Shown: positions 1 to 9,101, counted from the stretch's first letter. The stretch is 64,000 bases of DNA from Halomonas sp. HAL1 (GCF_030544485.1 NZ_CP130610.1:1426001-1490000), one strand, 5' to 3'. Translations and numbers: made by a program. The notes: generated by a model from the letters alone, not told the origin.

Positions 1-1277
1 AGCGGGCAGGTGTCGTGCTGATTCATCAAGAGCAGTCGCTGGTACCCGAAATGACGGTCGCCGAAAACATCTTTCTCGGCAGTTTGCCAAGAAAGCCGTT
101 CAATCGCGTTGACTGGCGCAAGCTGCGCGAGGATACCAATAAGATTCTTGAGACGCTTAAGTGTGGTTTTCAACACGATGACTTAGTGGGATCGCTGTCG
201 ATTGCTAAGAAACAGATGGTCGAAATTGGCCGAGCGTTAGCGTTTACCCCGCGCGTAGTGGTGTTCGATGAACCGACGGCATCGCTCACTGACCATGAAA
301 AACCAGTGCTCTATGACGTGATCAATTCGCTTTGTGAGCAAGGCGTGGGGATTGTTTATATCTCCCACCGCATGGATGAAATTTTTCACTTATCACACCG
401 TATTTCCGTGTTGCGGGATGGTGAATACACCGGAACCGTCAATACGGCGGATACCAACGAGGACGAGATCACTCGAATGATGATCGGCCGTAGTTTGGAG
501 CTCGATCATGCCAGCAAACCGAGTAACTTCGGCGACAACTTGTTGGAAGTGCGCAACCTCTCGGTGAAGCGTGTATTCGAGCACGTCAGCTTTAATGTTC
601 GCAAGGGTGAAATTGTTGGCATGTACGGCCTGGTAGGCGCGGGACGCTCTGAGGTCGCAGAAACCATCTTCGGACTACGCACGCCTTCCACTGGCGAGGT
701 GGTGTTAGACGGCAAGGTGGTGTCCTTCCGCAACTCCCATGACGCCGTGGTTCATGGCGTTGCTTTGGTGCCTGAAGACCGTAAGGATCAGGGACTGATT
801 CTGGGGATGAACTGCCGAGATAACATGACCCTGGCAAGCCTTTCTAGCGTGTCGTCATTGGGCTTTATGACAAGTGCCAAAGAACGAGAGGTGTACGACA
901 AATACCATCAGGCGATGAAAATCAAAACCCCCAGTTGGCGCCAAAAAGTGGGCAACCTGAGCGGCGGTAACCAGCAGAAAATCGTCATCGGCAAATGGCT
1001 GCATACCCACCCCAAGTTATTGATTCTTGATGAGCCAACCCGGGGTATTGATGTGGGATCCAAGTCGGAAATCCACACTCTGGTTAAAGATCTGGCCAAA
1101 TCTGGCTATGCGGTGCTGGTGATCTCTTCCGAGATGCCCGAGGTTCTTGGCCTGAGTAACCGCATTATCGCTATGTATGACGGTCGCGTTACCGCTGAGT
1201 TTAATGGTGACAACGTCAGCGAGGACGAGCTGGTTCAGGCAATTACCGGAATGGGCAAGCAGGCGCAGGCGAGCTAG
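1..1277 (+). CDS. Sugar-type ABC importer ATPase, 5' partial
   Basis: ATP-binding subunit of a ribose/xylose-class (CUT2, RbsA/XylG-like) importer. The frame is open from base 3, so the first Walker A lies outside the window; the GTG at 15 is internal. The first half shows LSIAKKQMVEIGRAL and Walker B VVFDEPTASL. The second ABC half has the degenerate P-loop YGLVGAGRSE, signature LSGGNQQK and Walker B LLILDEPTRGID, as is usual for the tandem ATPases of this family. The permease and binding protein are presumably upstream. The next gene starts 72 nt downstream, and the following genes encode aromatic/heterocycle catabolism, so the cargo may be a ring compound or its glycoside or nucleoside rather than a simple sugar; that is inference. 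Confidence 0.9.
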   Translation, partial: RAGVVLIHQEQSLVPEMTVAENIFLGSLPRKPFNRVDWRKLREDTNKILETLKCGFQHDDLVGSLSIAKKQMVEIGRALAFTPRVVVFDEPTASLTDHEKPVLYDVINSLCEQGVGIVYISHRMDEIFHLSHRISVLRDGEYTGTVNTADTNEDEITRMMIGRSLELDHASKPSNFGDNLLEVRNLSVKRVFEHVSFNVRKGEIVGMYGLVGAGRSEVAETIFGLRTPSTGEVVLDGKVVSFRNSHDAVVHGVALVPEDRKDQGLILGMNCRDNMTLASLSSVSSLGFMTSAKEREVYDKYHQAMKIKTPSWRQKVGNLSGGNQQKIVIGKWLHTHPKLLILDEPTRGIDVGSKSEIHTLVKDLAKSGYAVLVISSEMPEVLGLSNRIIAMYDGRVTAEFNGDNVSEDELVQAITGMGKQAQAS

Positions 1278-1349
1278 CTCGCCGTTTTGCGACTGAAGTG
1301 CTCTGCAAAGAGCACATACAGACCACTTCAAGCGTATAAGGAATGTTTT

Positions 1350-2429
1350 ATGCAACCCTTTGTTTATGATGGCCTGCCATCCCGCGTGGTGTTTGGCCGA
1401 GGAACCCTGTCGCGTCTAAGTGAAGAGCTGGACCATCTAGGCTGTTCACGTGCCCTGGTGTTGGCCACGCCTCAACAGCACGAGCAGGCAAGCCGCATAC
1501 TAGAGCAGCTGGGTGAGAAGGGCATTGGCGTATACGCTGACGCCGCCATGCATACGCCAGTCGAAGTGACCGACAATGCCTTGCAGGTGGTGAAAGAGCT
1601 GAACGTGGATTGCACTATTGCCATGGGTGGTGGCTCGACGATTGGTTTGGGCAAGGCGATCGCTCTGCGCACCGGCTTGCCGCAGATCGCCATTCCCACC
1701 ACGTATGCAGGCTCAGAAATGACCCCGATCCTGGGGGAGACCCGCGACGGTATCAAGACGACGCAGCGCACTTTAGATGTACTTCCAGAAACCGTCATCT
1801 ATGACGTTGATCTCACCTTGACGCTACCCGCTGAGATGTCCGGAACCAGCGGCATTAACGCGATTGCTCATGCGGTTGAGGCGCTATATGCCCGTGACTG
1901 CAACCCAGTAATCGCGCTAATGGCAGAGGAGGGGATCGCGGCGCTGGCGAGAAGCCTGCCCGTGATTGCTAACGACCCCAGCAACGTAGAAGCGCGCTCT
2001 GATGCCCTTTACGGTGCTTGGTTGTGCGGCACGTGCCTTGGTTCGGTGGGGATGTCATTGCACCATAAGCTGTGCCATACCTTGGGCGGCTCTTTTAACT
2101 TACCCCATGCAGAAACGCACACCATTGTGCTGCCCCATGCACTGGCTTATAACGCCCCTGCAGTGCCTGACGCAATGGCTCGTATTGGCCGCGCGCTGGG
2201 CTGTTCGGACGCCGCTGTGGGGCTTTATGACTTAGGCCGTGCAGTCGGCGCACCCAGTGGGCTTGCTGAACTTGGCTTTACCCCGGCCGATGTTGAGCGC
2301 GCCACAGAGATCGCTACTCAGAACCCCTATTGGAACCCGCGCGAAATAGAAGCCACAGGCATTCAGCAGTTGCTCAGCGATGCCCAGGCGGGCCGTCGTC
2401 CTCACGCTCAACCTGGGGGTGCGCAATGA
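1350..2429 (+). CDS. Maleylacetate reductase (iron-type alcohol dehydrogenase fold)
   Basis: Predicted to reduce maleylacetate to 3-oxoadipate with NAD(P)H, the step after hydroxyquinol ring cleavage. The 359-residue length fits the family. The nucleotide-binding GGGSTIGLGKA, the IPTTYAGSEMTPI segment and the histidine-rich SLHHKLCHTLGGSFNLPHAE block are typical of maleylacetate reductases. The ATG at 1350, preceded by AAGGAATG, is preferred over an upstream in-frame start because it gives the normal N-terminus (QPFVYDGLPSRVVFGRG). The stop overlaps the next start (ATGA). The hydroxyquinol dioxygenase four genes on would supply its substrate, which strengthens the assignment over a generic alcohol dehydrogenase. 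Confidence 0.88.
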   Translation: MQPFVYDGLPSRVVFGRGTLSRLSEELDHLGCSRALVLATPQQHEQASRILEQLGEKGIGVYADAAMHTPVEVTDNALQVVKELNVDCTIAMGGGSTIGLGKAIALRTGLPQIAIPTTYAGSEMTPILGETRDGIKTTQRTLDVLPETVIYDVDLTLTLPAEMSGTSGINAIAHAVEALYARDCNPVIALMAEEGIAALARSLPVIANDPSNVEARSDALYGAWLCGTCLGSVGMSLHHKLCHTLGGSFNLPHAETHTIVLPHALAYNAPAVPDAMARIGRALGCSDAAVGLYDLGRAVGAPSGLAELGFTPADVERATEIATQNPYWNPREIEATGIQQLLSDAQAGRRPHAQPGGAQ

Positions 2430-3811
2430 AAGTGCTCTTCATTAACGCTACCGTGATTACCATGGACTCGCAGTTGGGCGAGTTAAGCAACGGCCAGGTG
2501 CTGGTTGAAGATGACCGACTTGCCGCCGTGGGCCATGGCCTTGTCGATGACCCTAAGGCGCAGGGCGCAGAGGTTATCGACTGTGCTGGCGGTATTCTCA
2601 TTCCTGGGTTGGTGAATGCGCATATGCATACCTGGCAGACCGGGCTGCGTGGCGTTGCCGCCAACTGGACGCTGCTTGAGTATTTTCGCCACATCCACCG
2701 CGGTCTGGCGGCGCTGTTCACGCCCAATGACATTTATATTGCGACCCGTATGGGCGCGATTAATCAGCTTAACTGTGGCACCACCACATTAGGTGACTGG
2801 TGTCATAACAACCCGACCCCAGACCACACAGACGCTGCCGTGCGTGGGCTAAAGGAGTCCGGAATACGGGCGCTGTTTATGCACGGCTCACCGAAACCCG
2901 ACCCACAGACTGGTCAGCCGCATTTTAGTGAGATCCCCCACCCGCGCCATGAAATCGAACGGCTGTTAAAAGGCGAGCTGGCGAATCCAATGGGGCTTGT
3001 CACCTTAGGCATGGCCATCCTTGGCCCTCACTATTCAACCATTGACGTTACCCTGAAAGACTTTGCCCTGGCGAAAGAGTTTGGCCTTGTGGCTTCGATG
3101 CATCAGGGCGGCGGCGCGGCGGTAGCGCTGGGCGCCTGGGATGAAGTTGAAAGCCGTGGTTTGCTGGGGCCCGATATCAACATTGTGCATGGCCAAAGCC
3201 TGGATGACGGCCAGATGTCACGGTTCTGCGCCAGTGGCGTGACGTTCTCGATTGCGCCGGAAAACGAGATGACCCAAGGACACGGCTTTCCAGTCACTGG
3301 GCTGGTACGCCAGCACGGCGGGGTGTTGTCTCTGGGGGTTGATCTTGAGTCTGTACTTTCGGGTGACATGTTCAGCGTGGCACGTATGGCTCTTGGAATG
3401 CAGCGTTCCCTTGATAACGATGCTTCACGTCGGGAGCAAGGCAAGATACCGGACACATCGACAATTACTACCCGAGAAGCACTTGGCTGGATCACGCTGG
3501 ATGGGGCGAAAGCTCTTGGGCTCGATGCCCGCATTGGCAGCCTTACGCCAGGCAAGCAGGCCGACTTGGTGCTGATCGACAGCAACAAGCTCAATATGCA
3601 GCCGGTCAATGACCCAGTTTCTACGGTGGTGATGCAGACAAGCCTAGCTAACATCGACAGCGTCATGGTGGCAGGGCAGTTCAAAAAGCGCAGCGGCCGC
3701 CTGTTGATTAATACCGAGCAAGGTATCGCTGAGCTTGCCAAGTCTGGCCACCGTATTCACGCCGAACTACTGGCGCGTGAAGCCCACTCGACACAGGAGG
3801 CAAACCAATGA
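2426..3811 (+). CDS. Amidohydrolase / aminohydrolase of the ATZ/TRZ type
   Basis: Metal-dependent hydrolase of 461 residues in the cytosine/guanine-deaminase and triazine-hydrolase superfamily. Visible metal-site motifs are HMHTWQ after strand 1, a later MHQGGG histidine, IVHGQS and the LGVDLES aspartate; a C-terminal composite-domain signature LTPGKQADLVLID follows. The start at 2426 overlaps the upstream stop. The substrate cannot be read from sequence. In this operon a likely job is removing an amino or amide nitrogen from an imported ring before oxidation and ring cleavage, which is inference. Alternatives are a nucleobase or S-adenosylhomocysteine deaminase. Confidence 0.85.
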   Translation: MKVLFINATVITMDSQLGELSNGQVLVEDDRLAAVGHGLVDDPKAQGAEVIDCAGGILIPGLVNAHMHTWQTGLRGVAANWTLLEYFRHIHRGLAALFTPNDIYIATRMGAINQLNCGTTTLGDWCHNNPTPDHTDAAVRGLKESGIRALFMHGSPKPDPQTGQPHFSEIPHPRHEIERLLKGELANPMGLVTLGMAILGPHYSTIDVTLKDFALAKEFGLVASMHQGGGAAVALGAWDEVESRGLLGPDINIVHGQSLDDGQMSRFCASGVTFSIAPENEMTQGHGFPVTGLVRQHGGVLSLGVDLESVLSGDMFSVARMALGMQRSLDNDASRREQGKIPDTSTITTREALGWITLDGAKALGLDARIGSLTPGKQADLVLIDSNKLNMQPVNDPVSTVVMQTSLANIDSVMVAGQFKKRSGRLLINTEQGIAELAKSGHRIHAELLAREAHSTQEANQ

Positions 3812-4746
3812 CAACCATTTCCACGACGCGCCCTTCGCCACCTAAGGTGGCTTGGGTGGGCTTGGGTAAGCTGGGCTTGCCCATGGCCGCCAGAGTTATC
3901 CAGGCAGGAACCGCGGTACAAGGATTTGACCTTTCCAGCGAGCGCCTCGCGTTGGCCGCCGCGTTAGGGGTCACGCCCCATCAGCAGCTTGCCAGTGCGG
4001 TGGCTGATTGTGACCTAGTGTTTGTCTCGATTCCCGACGACCGCGCTTTAATCGCGCTTTGCCTTGAAGCGGGCGAGCTGGTTCGCCACATGATGCCCGG
4101 GAGTATCTTGGTCGAGACCAGTACGGTGAGTGTTGAAGCGTCTGTCCGAGTGGCCGAAGCGGCCAAAGCTCATGGCATCACGTATTTGCGTAGCCCCGTG
4201 TCGGGTAATCCCGTGGCGGCTGAGGCAGGCACACTGTCGGCGATGGTATCTGGCCCCCGCGATGCACTGGCAACCGCCAAACCGGTGTTTGAAGCCTTTA
4301 CCAAAGCACAATATTGGCTGGGCGATGAAGAGCAGGCTCGGGTCGCCAAGCTGGCGATTAACCTGATGATTGCCGTCAGTGCCGGAATGATGAGTGAAGC
4401 GCTGACCCTGGCGCGCAAAGGCAACATTGAATGGGACGCCATGTTGACGCTTATTTCCGACAGCGCGGTGGGTTCCCCGATGGTGAAGTACAAGGTGCCG
4501 CCACTTTCCCAGCGCGATTTCACCTCGACCTTTTCCGCTGCCCAAATGGCCAAAGATCTCGATCTGATTCTTGATTGCGCCCACACCTCTGGGGTCACAA
4601 CGCCACTGGCAGCGCAAATGCGCGAAGCCTATACCGCGCTTATCGCCACGGGCCATGGCGATGATGACTATATCGCCACCGTACATCATACCGAGCGCCT
4701 TTCAGGGCTTGGTGAGCCGACGCCAGCACAGGATAGGGGGCAATAA
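3808..4746 (+). CDS. 3-hydroxyisobutyrate-dehydrogenase-like NAD(P) oxidoreductase
   Basis: Beta-hydroxyacid dehydrogenase of 312 residues. It has the N-terminal Rossmann glycine motif GLGKLGLPMA, a substrate-loop segment SPVSGNPVAAEAGTL (family SGG region, here SGN) and the catalytic-lysine region KLAINLM. The start overlaps the upstream stop (ATGA) and has a strong AGGAGG site at 3795-3800, so it is translationally coupled. It could act on a C3-C4 semialdehyde or hydroxyacid made downstream of ring cleavage, or on a glycoside-derived acid. The family is broad and the substrate is not determinable here. Confidence 0.85.
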   Translation: MTTISTTRPSPPKVAWVGLGKLGLPMAARVIQAGTAVQGFDLSSERLALAAALGVTPHQQLASAVADCDLVFVSIPDDRALIALCLEAGELVRHMMPGSILVETSTVSVEASVRVAEAAKAHGITYLRSPVSGNPVAAEAGTLSAMVSGPRDALATAKPVFEAFTKAQYWLGDEEQARVAKLAINLMIAVSAGMMSEALTLARKGNIEWDAMLTLISDSAVGSPMVKYKVPPLSQRDFTSTFSAAQMAKDLDLILDCAHTSGVTTPLAAQMREAYTALIATGHGDDDYIATVHHTERLSGLGEPTPAQDRGQ

Positions 4747-4747
4747 G

Positions 4748-5611
4748 ATGCGCAACCTGACGACTGATAATATTACCGCGGCGGTCATTGAAGAGTTTTC
4801 TAGCTGCGAAGACGCGCGGCTAAAGACGCTGATCAATGGCTTGGTCAAACACCTGCATGCTTATCTGCGTGAAGTGCAACCCACTGAGCAAGAGTGGGCC
4901 CAGGCGATTGAGTTTCTGACCCGCACGGGGCAGATGTGCGATGACGAACGCCAAGAGTTCATTCTGCTTTCTGACACCCTTGGTGTGACCATGCTGGTGG
5001 ATGCCATTAACCACTCAAACAGTGACCCGAACATTACCGAAAGTACCGTATTGGGACCTTTTTACGTGGCGGATCCTCCTCAAGCGAATCAAGGTGATGC
5101 CATTAACTGGGGGGTTGAAGGCGAGCCGCTATTCGTTGAAGGCCACGTGCACGATGCCCAGGGTAAGCCCTTGGCGAATGTCACCATTGATGTCTGGCAG
5201 TCTGACAGTGAAGGCTTTTATGACGTCCAAAAGCCTGAGCTTGAAAGCGCATCATTGCGCGCTCGCTTCCACACCGATAGCCAAGGCCGTTACGCCTTCT
5301 GGACGGTGACCCCCTCGCCTTATCCGATTCCGACGGACGGGCCAGTGGGCAAAATGCTCGACATTACCGGGCGACATCCTTATCGCCCAGCGCATGTGCA
5401 CTTCATGCTGATGGCGCCGGGGTACGAAACCTTGGTCACCCAAATCTTCGCCGAAGACGACCCCTACCTTGATTCGGATGCGGTATTTGGTGTGAAAGAT
5501 TCACTGGTGAAGACGTTTGCTCAGCAGCCAGCAGGGCAAGCGCCCGATGGACGGCAGATGGAAACGCCTTACCGCTATTTTCATTACGACTTCGGCTTAA
5601 AGACGGCCTGA
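4748..5611 (+). CDS. Intradiol ring-cleavage dioxygenase, hydroxyquinol 1,2-dioxygenase type
   Basis: Non-heme Fe(III) dioxygenase of 287 residues that cleaves a catechol or hydroxyquinol ring between the hydroxyls. An N-terminal helical dimerisation region (about 1-95) precedes the catalytic domain, which begins near ESTVLGPFYV. Candidate ligands are the tyrosines in SPYPIPTDGPVG and RHPYRPAHVHF and the two histidines of RPAHVH. Start at 4748, two bases after the upstream stop; longer in-frame starts would run into the preceding gene. Hydroxyquinol is favoured over catechol because a maleylacetate reductase, which takes the hydroxyquinol product, sits in the same operon. Confidence 0.88.
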   Translation: MRNLTTDNITAAVIEEFSSCEDARLKTLINGLVKHLHAYLREVQPTEQEWAQAIEFLTRTGQMCDDERQEFILLSDTLGVTMLVDAINHSNSDPNITESTVLGPFYVADPPQANQGDAINWGVEGEPLFVEGHVHDAQGKPLANVTIDVWQSDSEGFYDVQKPELESASLRARFHTDSQGRYAFWTVTPSPYPIPTDGPVGKMLDITGRHPYRPAHVHFMLMAPGYETLVTQIFAEDDPYLDSDAVFGVKDSLVKTFAQQPAGQAPDGRQMETPYRYFHYDFGLKTA

Positions 5612-5670
5612 GCGTCTCAACCTGAACGTCCGGCTCGTACTGAGCTGGTTAAACCGAAAGAGGAAACGAC

Positions 5671-6261
5671 ATGACAACGATCGATCAAACCGCTATCGCA
5701 ACGCTATTTACTGAAGCACGTACCCACAACGTTTGGCAGGATCGTGACGTTAGCGAGGAAACGCTGCGCGAGCTGTATAACCTAATGCATTTCGGCCCTA
5801 CCTCAATGAATTGCCAGCCAGCGCGGATTCTGTTCCTGACCACAGATGAGGCCAAAGAACGCCTGAAACCCGCTCTGATGCCAGGCAATCAGGAAAAAAC
5901 CATGAAGGCACCGGTGGTCGCCGTGCTTGGTTTCGACACAGAGTTCTATGAGCATCTGCCGCGCATGTTCGCCCATAACAAAGACGCAAAATCGCTGTTC
6001 GAAGGCAAACCGGACTTTATTCATTCCACAGCATTCCGTAATAGCTCCATTCAAGGTGGCTATCTCATTTTAGCGGCTCGCGCGCTAGGGTTGGACGCTG
6101 GCCCTATGTCTGGCTTCAACAACGCGGCCGTGGATGAAGAGTTCTTCCCAGATGGCAAAGTGAAGAGCAATTTTCTGTGTAACTTAGGCTATGGCGATAC
6201 GAGCGCGTTGTTCCCTCGTGGCGACCGCTTCTCCTTTGATGAAGTGTGCAAAGTGATGTAA
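5671..6261 (+). CDS. RutE-like nitroreductase-family reductase
   Basis: FMN-dependent reductase of 196 residues, the same length as E. coli RutE (malonic semialdehyde reductase). It has the RutE-style FGPTSMNCQPARILF flavin segment, MKAPVVAVLGFD, and a C-terminal NLGYGD. RutE proteins reduce a toxic semialdehyde produced by pyrimidine breakdown; no other rut genes are seen here. The start has AGAGGAAACG upstream. It is the last gene of the operon and is followed 40 nt later by a terminator. It may detoxify an aldehyde from the pathway or reduce a quinone or nitro intermediate; the real substrate is unknown. Confidence 0.8.
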   Translation: MTTIDQTAIATLFTEARTHNVWQDRDVSEETLRELYNLMHFGPTSMNCQPARILFLTTDEAKERLKPALMPGNQEKTMKAPVVAVLGFDTEFYEHLPRMFAHNKDAKSLFEGKPDFIHSTAFRNSSIQGGYLILAARALGLDAGPMSGFNNAAVDEEFFPDGKVKSNFLCNLGYGDTSALFPRGDRFSFDEVCKVM

Positions 6262-6300
6262 AAAACTTTATGGCTAACGCTTGCTTGTATGCCTAAACGT

Positions 6301-6331
6301 AAGGGGCCGTGACTGTCATGGCCCCCTTTTT
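6301..6331 (+). terminator. Rho-independent terminator after the catabolic operon
   Basis: Near-perfect hairpin with arms GGGGCCGTGA and TCATGGCCCC and a 3-nt loop, followed by C and TTTTT. It lies 40-70 nt after the RutE-like gene and closes the operon that begins before the window. Confidence 0.85.
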
Positions 6332-6383
6332 CGCTTGCATCGTAGCAAGGGGAGCCTCGGCGCAAAACTAGTGAGGCGTTGAG

Positions 6384-7121
6384 ATGGTTGTTGACTGGGT
6401 GTTCGTGGCGTTAATGGTAGTGGCTGTGCTGCTGACTGGTATTTCCAAGTCAGGATTTGCCGGTGGGGTAGGGGTGGTGGCTGTGCCATTAATCTCGTTA
6501 AAGGCAAGCCCAACGTTCGCTGTCGCGGTGATGCTGCCGCTACTGATTGTAATGGATGTGTTTAGTCTCAAGGCGTGGTGGCACCAGCGGGTTGGCCGTC
6601 TATTGTGGCTTATGTTTCCGCCCGCGGTGCTAGGGGTGGTGGTGGGTTACTTCACCTATGGCTGGTTTGATGAAGCGCTGCTGACATTGCTGTTGGGTGT
6701 GTTTTCGGTACTGTTTGGCCTATGGGGGTTGTTCAAACCGCTACGTGGCAAATTAATGCCTGGCTGGGTAGGGCGCCTGTGTGGTGGCATTGCAGGATTT
6801 ACCAGTTTTATTGCCCATGCGGGCGGGCCACCGCTGAATTTTTACCTGCTGCAATGCCAGCTGAGCAAACAGCAGTTCCTAGGGACGGCAGTGGTTTTTC
6901 TGGCCATTACTAACCTGGTGAAGCTGGTTCCCTACACCCTGCTGGGCTTGGTTAACCTTGATAACCTGTCTATAGCGCTGTTGCTGATGCCTGTTGCATG
7001 GCTGGGGGTTCGGTTGGGGCTGGTTATTCAAAAACGCATCAATGGTGAGCTGTTTTTCCGGGTGATTCTTTGCCTGCTTATTCTGCTGGGTATCCGCTTA
7101 ATCATGGACGGTATAGGCTGA
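6384..7121 (+). CDS. TauE/SafE-family membrane permease
   Basis: Hydrophobic protein of 245 residues with about eight predicted membrane segments, starting with VDWVFVALMVVAVLLTGIS and the conserved GFAGGVGVVAVPLI loop seen in the TauE/SafE (DUF81) family; the second repeat begins near GGIAGFTSFIAHAGGPPLNF. Family members are linked to export of sulfite, sulfoacetate or other small anions. It lies after the operon terminator and so is probably expressed separately, although it may export a pathway end product. The substrate is not determinable. Confidence 0.85.
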   Translation: MVVDWVFVALMVVAVLLTGISKSGFAGGVGVVAVPLISLKASPTFAVAVMLPLLIVMDVFSLKAWWHQRVGRLLWLMFPPAVLGVVVGYFTYGWFDEALLTLLLGVFSVLFGLWGLFKPLRGKLMPGWVGRLCGGIAGFTSFIAHAGGPPLNFYLLQCQLSKQQFLGTAVVFLAITNLVKLVPYTLLGLVNLDNLSIALLLMPVAWLGVRLGLVIQKRINGELFFRVILCLLILLGIRLIMDGIG

Positions 7122-7232
7122 CACTTAATGGTAAACTTTTTATAACTGTTCTTTTTTAATAGCAGCCTCATCGAAAAAAGTGTTTAACACCACGTTGGCG
7201 GCCTGATGGTTTGGTGATGTGTTGGAGTTGTC

Positions 7233-9014
7233 ATGAGAGAAGGTCGTGCTGAGATAAACGAAACAAACCCAGAAGGGCCTTACGATAAGTTATCGCAGAT
7301 GCCCTCCTCCAAAATCTCGAATACTGAGTTCGCACGATTTATCGACTTCATTGAAAAATTTGAAGATGAAACTGAAAGTTCGCTCTCTATGGCGCTTGGC
7401 TATCGTGAGATGCGTATGTTGCTGCACGTCATGCGTAACCACCTTGCGGGTAGGTTAACCACCCCCACGTCTCTTGCCGATGCGTCTGGCCTCACCTACG
7501 GTACGGCAAAGCGCGGCATCGAGAGTATCATGCAGCGCGGTTTGCTTATCTCACGGCCAAGAACTAAGTCGGGTAAGACGGTTTCGTTGCATCCTTCCCC
7601 TCAAATGATCCAGGAGTGGGAAAGCTACGCCGAGCGTATTAAAGGACTCCTCGGCCCATTGTTCGGTATAGACCCAACATCAGATTCAGCCAGTAAGATC
7701 TTTCTGGGGATGTCGTCATCTGAGCGGGTGATATCGACCCCGGCAGTGCTGTCTGCGCGGCTTGAACTTAAGGGTGGATTACGTGTGTTAGCGCATGCTG
7801 ACCCAACGTTCATGGCCATGCACAATCTTAAACGTCAGTTGGAGTCGATCTTTGGGCTGGAGATACGTAACAAGGCAAGGTCAATCGATAATCTGTTAGA
7901 TGAGATTCTAGACAATGCTCGTTTAGCCAAATCGCGCTATGACGTAGTGGCCTGTGACTTACCCTGGTTTGGTGAGTTAGCGGCGGATGGTGTTCTGATG
8001 CCACTTGATGCATTAATTATACGCGATGATTATGATCTCTCTGATTTTCATCCAATGGCTATACAGAGCTCAGGGTATGCGGGCAGTCAGTACGGTATAC
8101 CCGTTCAAACAACACCAGAACTGCTCTGCTATCGTCAGGATGTTTTCGAGGCGTTGCAGTTGACGCCTCCAACCACAACAGAAGCGCTTGTCAAAGTCGC
8201 TAGACAGTTACATGAGCCTGCCAAAGGGCGTTACGGCATCGCTTGGAATGCAGCGAGAGGCACGCCCCTCGGTCATACCTTTAGTTTTCTTATGGCGAAG
8301 TTCGGTCAGCCGCTCCTTAATCTACCCAGTTGTCTGGGCGGGTATGACTTCCAACATGCCACCGGTGAGCAGCTGCGGCCTATGTTTCAATCAGACGCTG
8401 CTTACAGGGCCTGTGAATATATGCTGGATATACTCAAATACTCCCCGCCTAATATTCTCAGTATGTCCTGGTATGAACGCGCCCAGTCGTATGCATCGGG
8501 AGAAGCCTGCATGGCCTACTGCTATACGTTGCTGGCCCCATTGTTTGAGCTAGACCGGCAATCACCAGCTTATGGTAATACGGGCTACCTTCCCCATCCG
8601 ATTGGAAATCATGGCCGCGCGATCACCCCAATAGGCGGCTATGCACTTGCCATTCCCGCGAACTTAGCGCCAGAGCGTGTTGAGGCAGTATGGACAGCAC
8701 TACGCCACCTGACCTCCTCGAACATGTCCAAACTCTATATTATGAACGGCAGCCTGGTAACACCGCGTTTTAGCGTTAGCCAAGACCCTGAAGTGTCAGC
8801 ATTATCACCACTGATTAAGATTGTTGATGACATGGCAAACAAGGATATTTTACAGGCGTGGCCACGTCCGCCCGTACCGGGAATTACCGACCTTATTAGT
8901 ATTGCAGGCAATGAGATATTCGAGGTGCTAGATGGCAGACGCTCGATTAAGAAAGCCTTGTCGATCGCCCAGGAACGCGCGGACAAAGTGATGCGAGAAA
9001 AGGGTCATTATTGA
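7233..9014 (+). CDS. One-component regulator: winged helix fused to a solute-binding-protein domain
   Basis: Protein of 593 residues with no signal peptide. Residues about 50-115 form a MarR/GntR-like winged helix (LLHVMRNHLAG, then SLADASGLTYGTAKRGIESI). From about 160 on it resembles an extracellular sugar-type solute-binding protein (family 1): YDVVACDLPWFGELAADG, GIPVQTTPELLCYR, YGIAWNAARGTPLGHTF and a C-terminal helical region. It is therefore likely a cytoplasmic sensor that binds the imported ligand or a metabolite and controls the operon ending at 6261. E. coli SgrR is a known precedent for an HTH plus binding-protein fusion, with a different binding-protein family. Convergent with the next gene. 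Role inferred. Confidence 0.8.
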   Translation: MREGRAEINETNPEGPYDKLSQMPSSKISNTEFARFIDFIEKFEDETESSLSMALGYREMRMLLHVMRNHLAGRLTTPTSLADASGLTYGTAKRGIESIMQRGLLISRPRTKSGKTVSLHPSPQMIQEWESYAERIKGLLGPLFGIDPTSDSASKIFLGMSSSERVISTPAVLSARLELKGGLRVLAHADPTFMAMHNLKRQLESIFGLEIRNKARSIDNLLDEILDNARLAKSRYDVVACDLPWFGELAADGVLMPLDALIIRDDYDLSDFHPMAIQSSGYAGSQYGIPVQTTPELLCYRQDVFEALQLTPPTTTEALVKVARQLHEPAKGRYGIAWNAARGTPLGHTFSFLMAKFGQPLLNLPSCLGGYDFQHATGEQLRPMFQSDAAYRACEYMLDILKYSPPNILSMSWYERAQSYASGEACMAYCYTLLAPLFELDRQSPAYGNTGYLPHPIGNHGRAITPIGGYALAIPANLAPERVEAVWTALRHLTSSNMSKLYIMNGSLVTPRFSVSQDPEVSALSPLIKIVDDMANKDILQAWPRPPVPGITDLISIAGNEIFEVLDGRRSIKKALSIAQERADKVMREKGHY

Positions 9015-9061
9015 GTGAGGCGTGAATAGTGAATTGTAAGGAGTGAGGAACGAGGCATAAT

Positions 9062-9086
9062 CCCATGCCTGAAAGGCAGGCATGGG
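9062..9086. terminator. Bidirectional hairpin between convergent genes
   Basis: Perfect 10-bp stem CCCATGCCTG / CAGGCATGGG with the 5-nt loop AAAGG, placed between the ends of the convergent regulator (+) and SDR (-) genes. It has no clear T tract on either side, so it may act as a weak or Rho-assisted terminator or an mRNA-end stabiliser. Confidence 0.6.
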
Positions 9087-9101
9087 TACGGGGAGTGCCT
9101 G

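Noticed and set aside
1..1277. GTG at position 15 as a true start of the ABC ATPase
   Set aside because: The frame is open upstream and the protein would lack its first Walker A; the gene is simply cut by the window edge.
3103..3741. 212-codon open frame antisense to the amidohydrolase
   Set aside because: Low-complexity Ser/Pro/Arg-rich translation, a by-product of GC-rich coding on the other strand.
4048..4689. 213-codon open frame antisense to the hydroxyisobutyrate-dehydrogenase-like gene
   Set aside because: Its translation is Arg/His/Gly-rich with no family motif and it lies wholly inside a well-supported gene.
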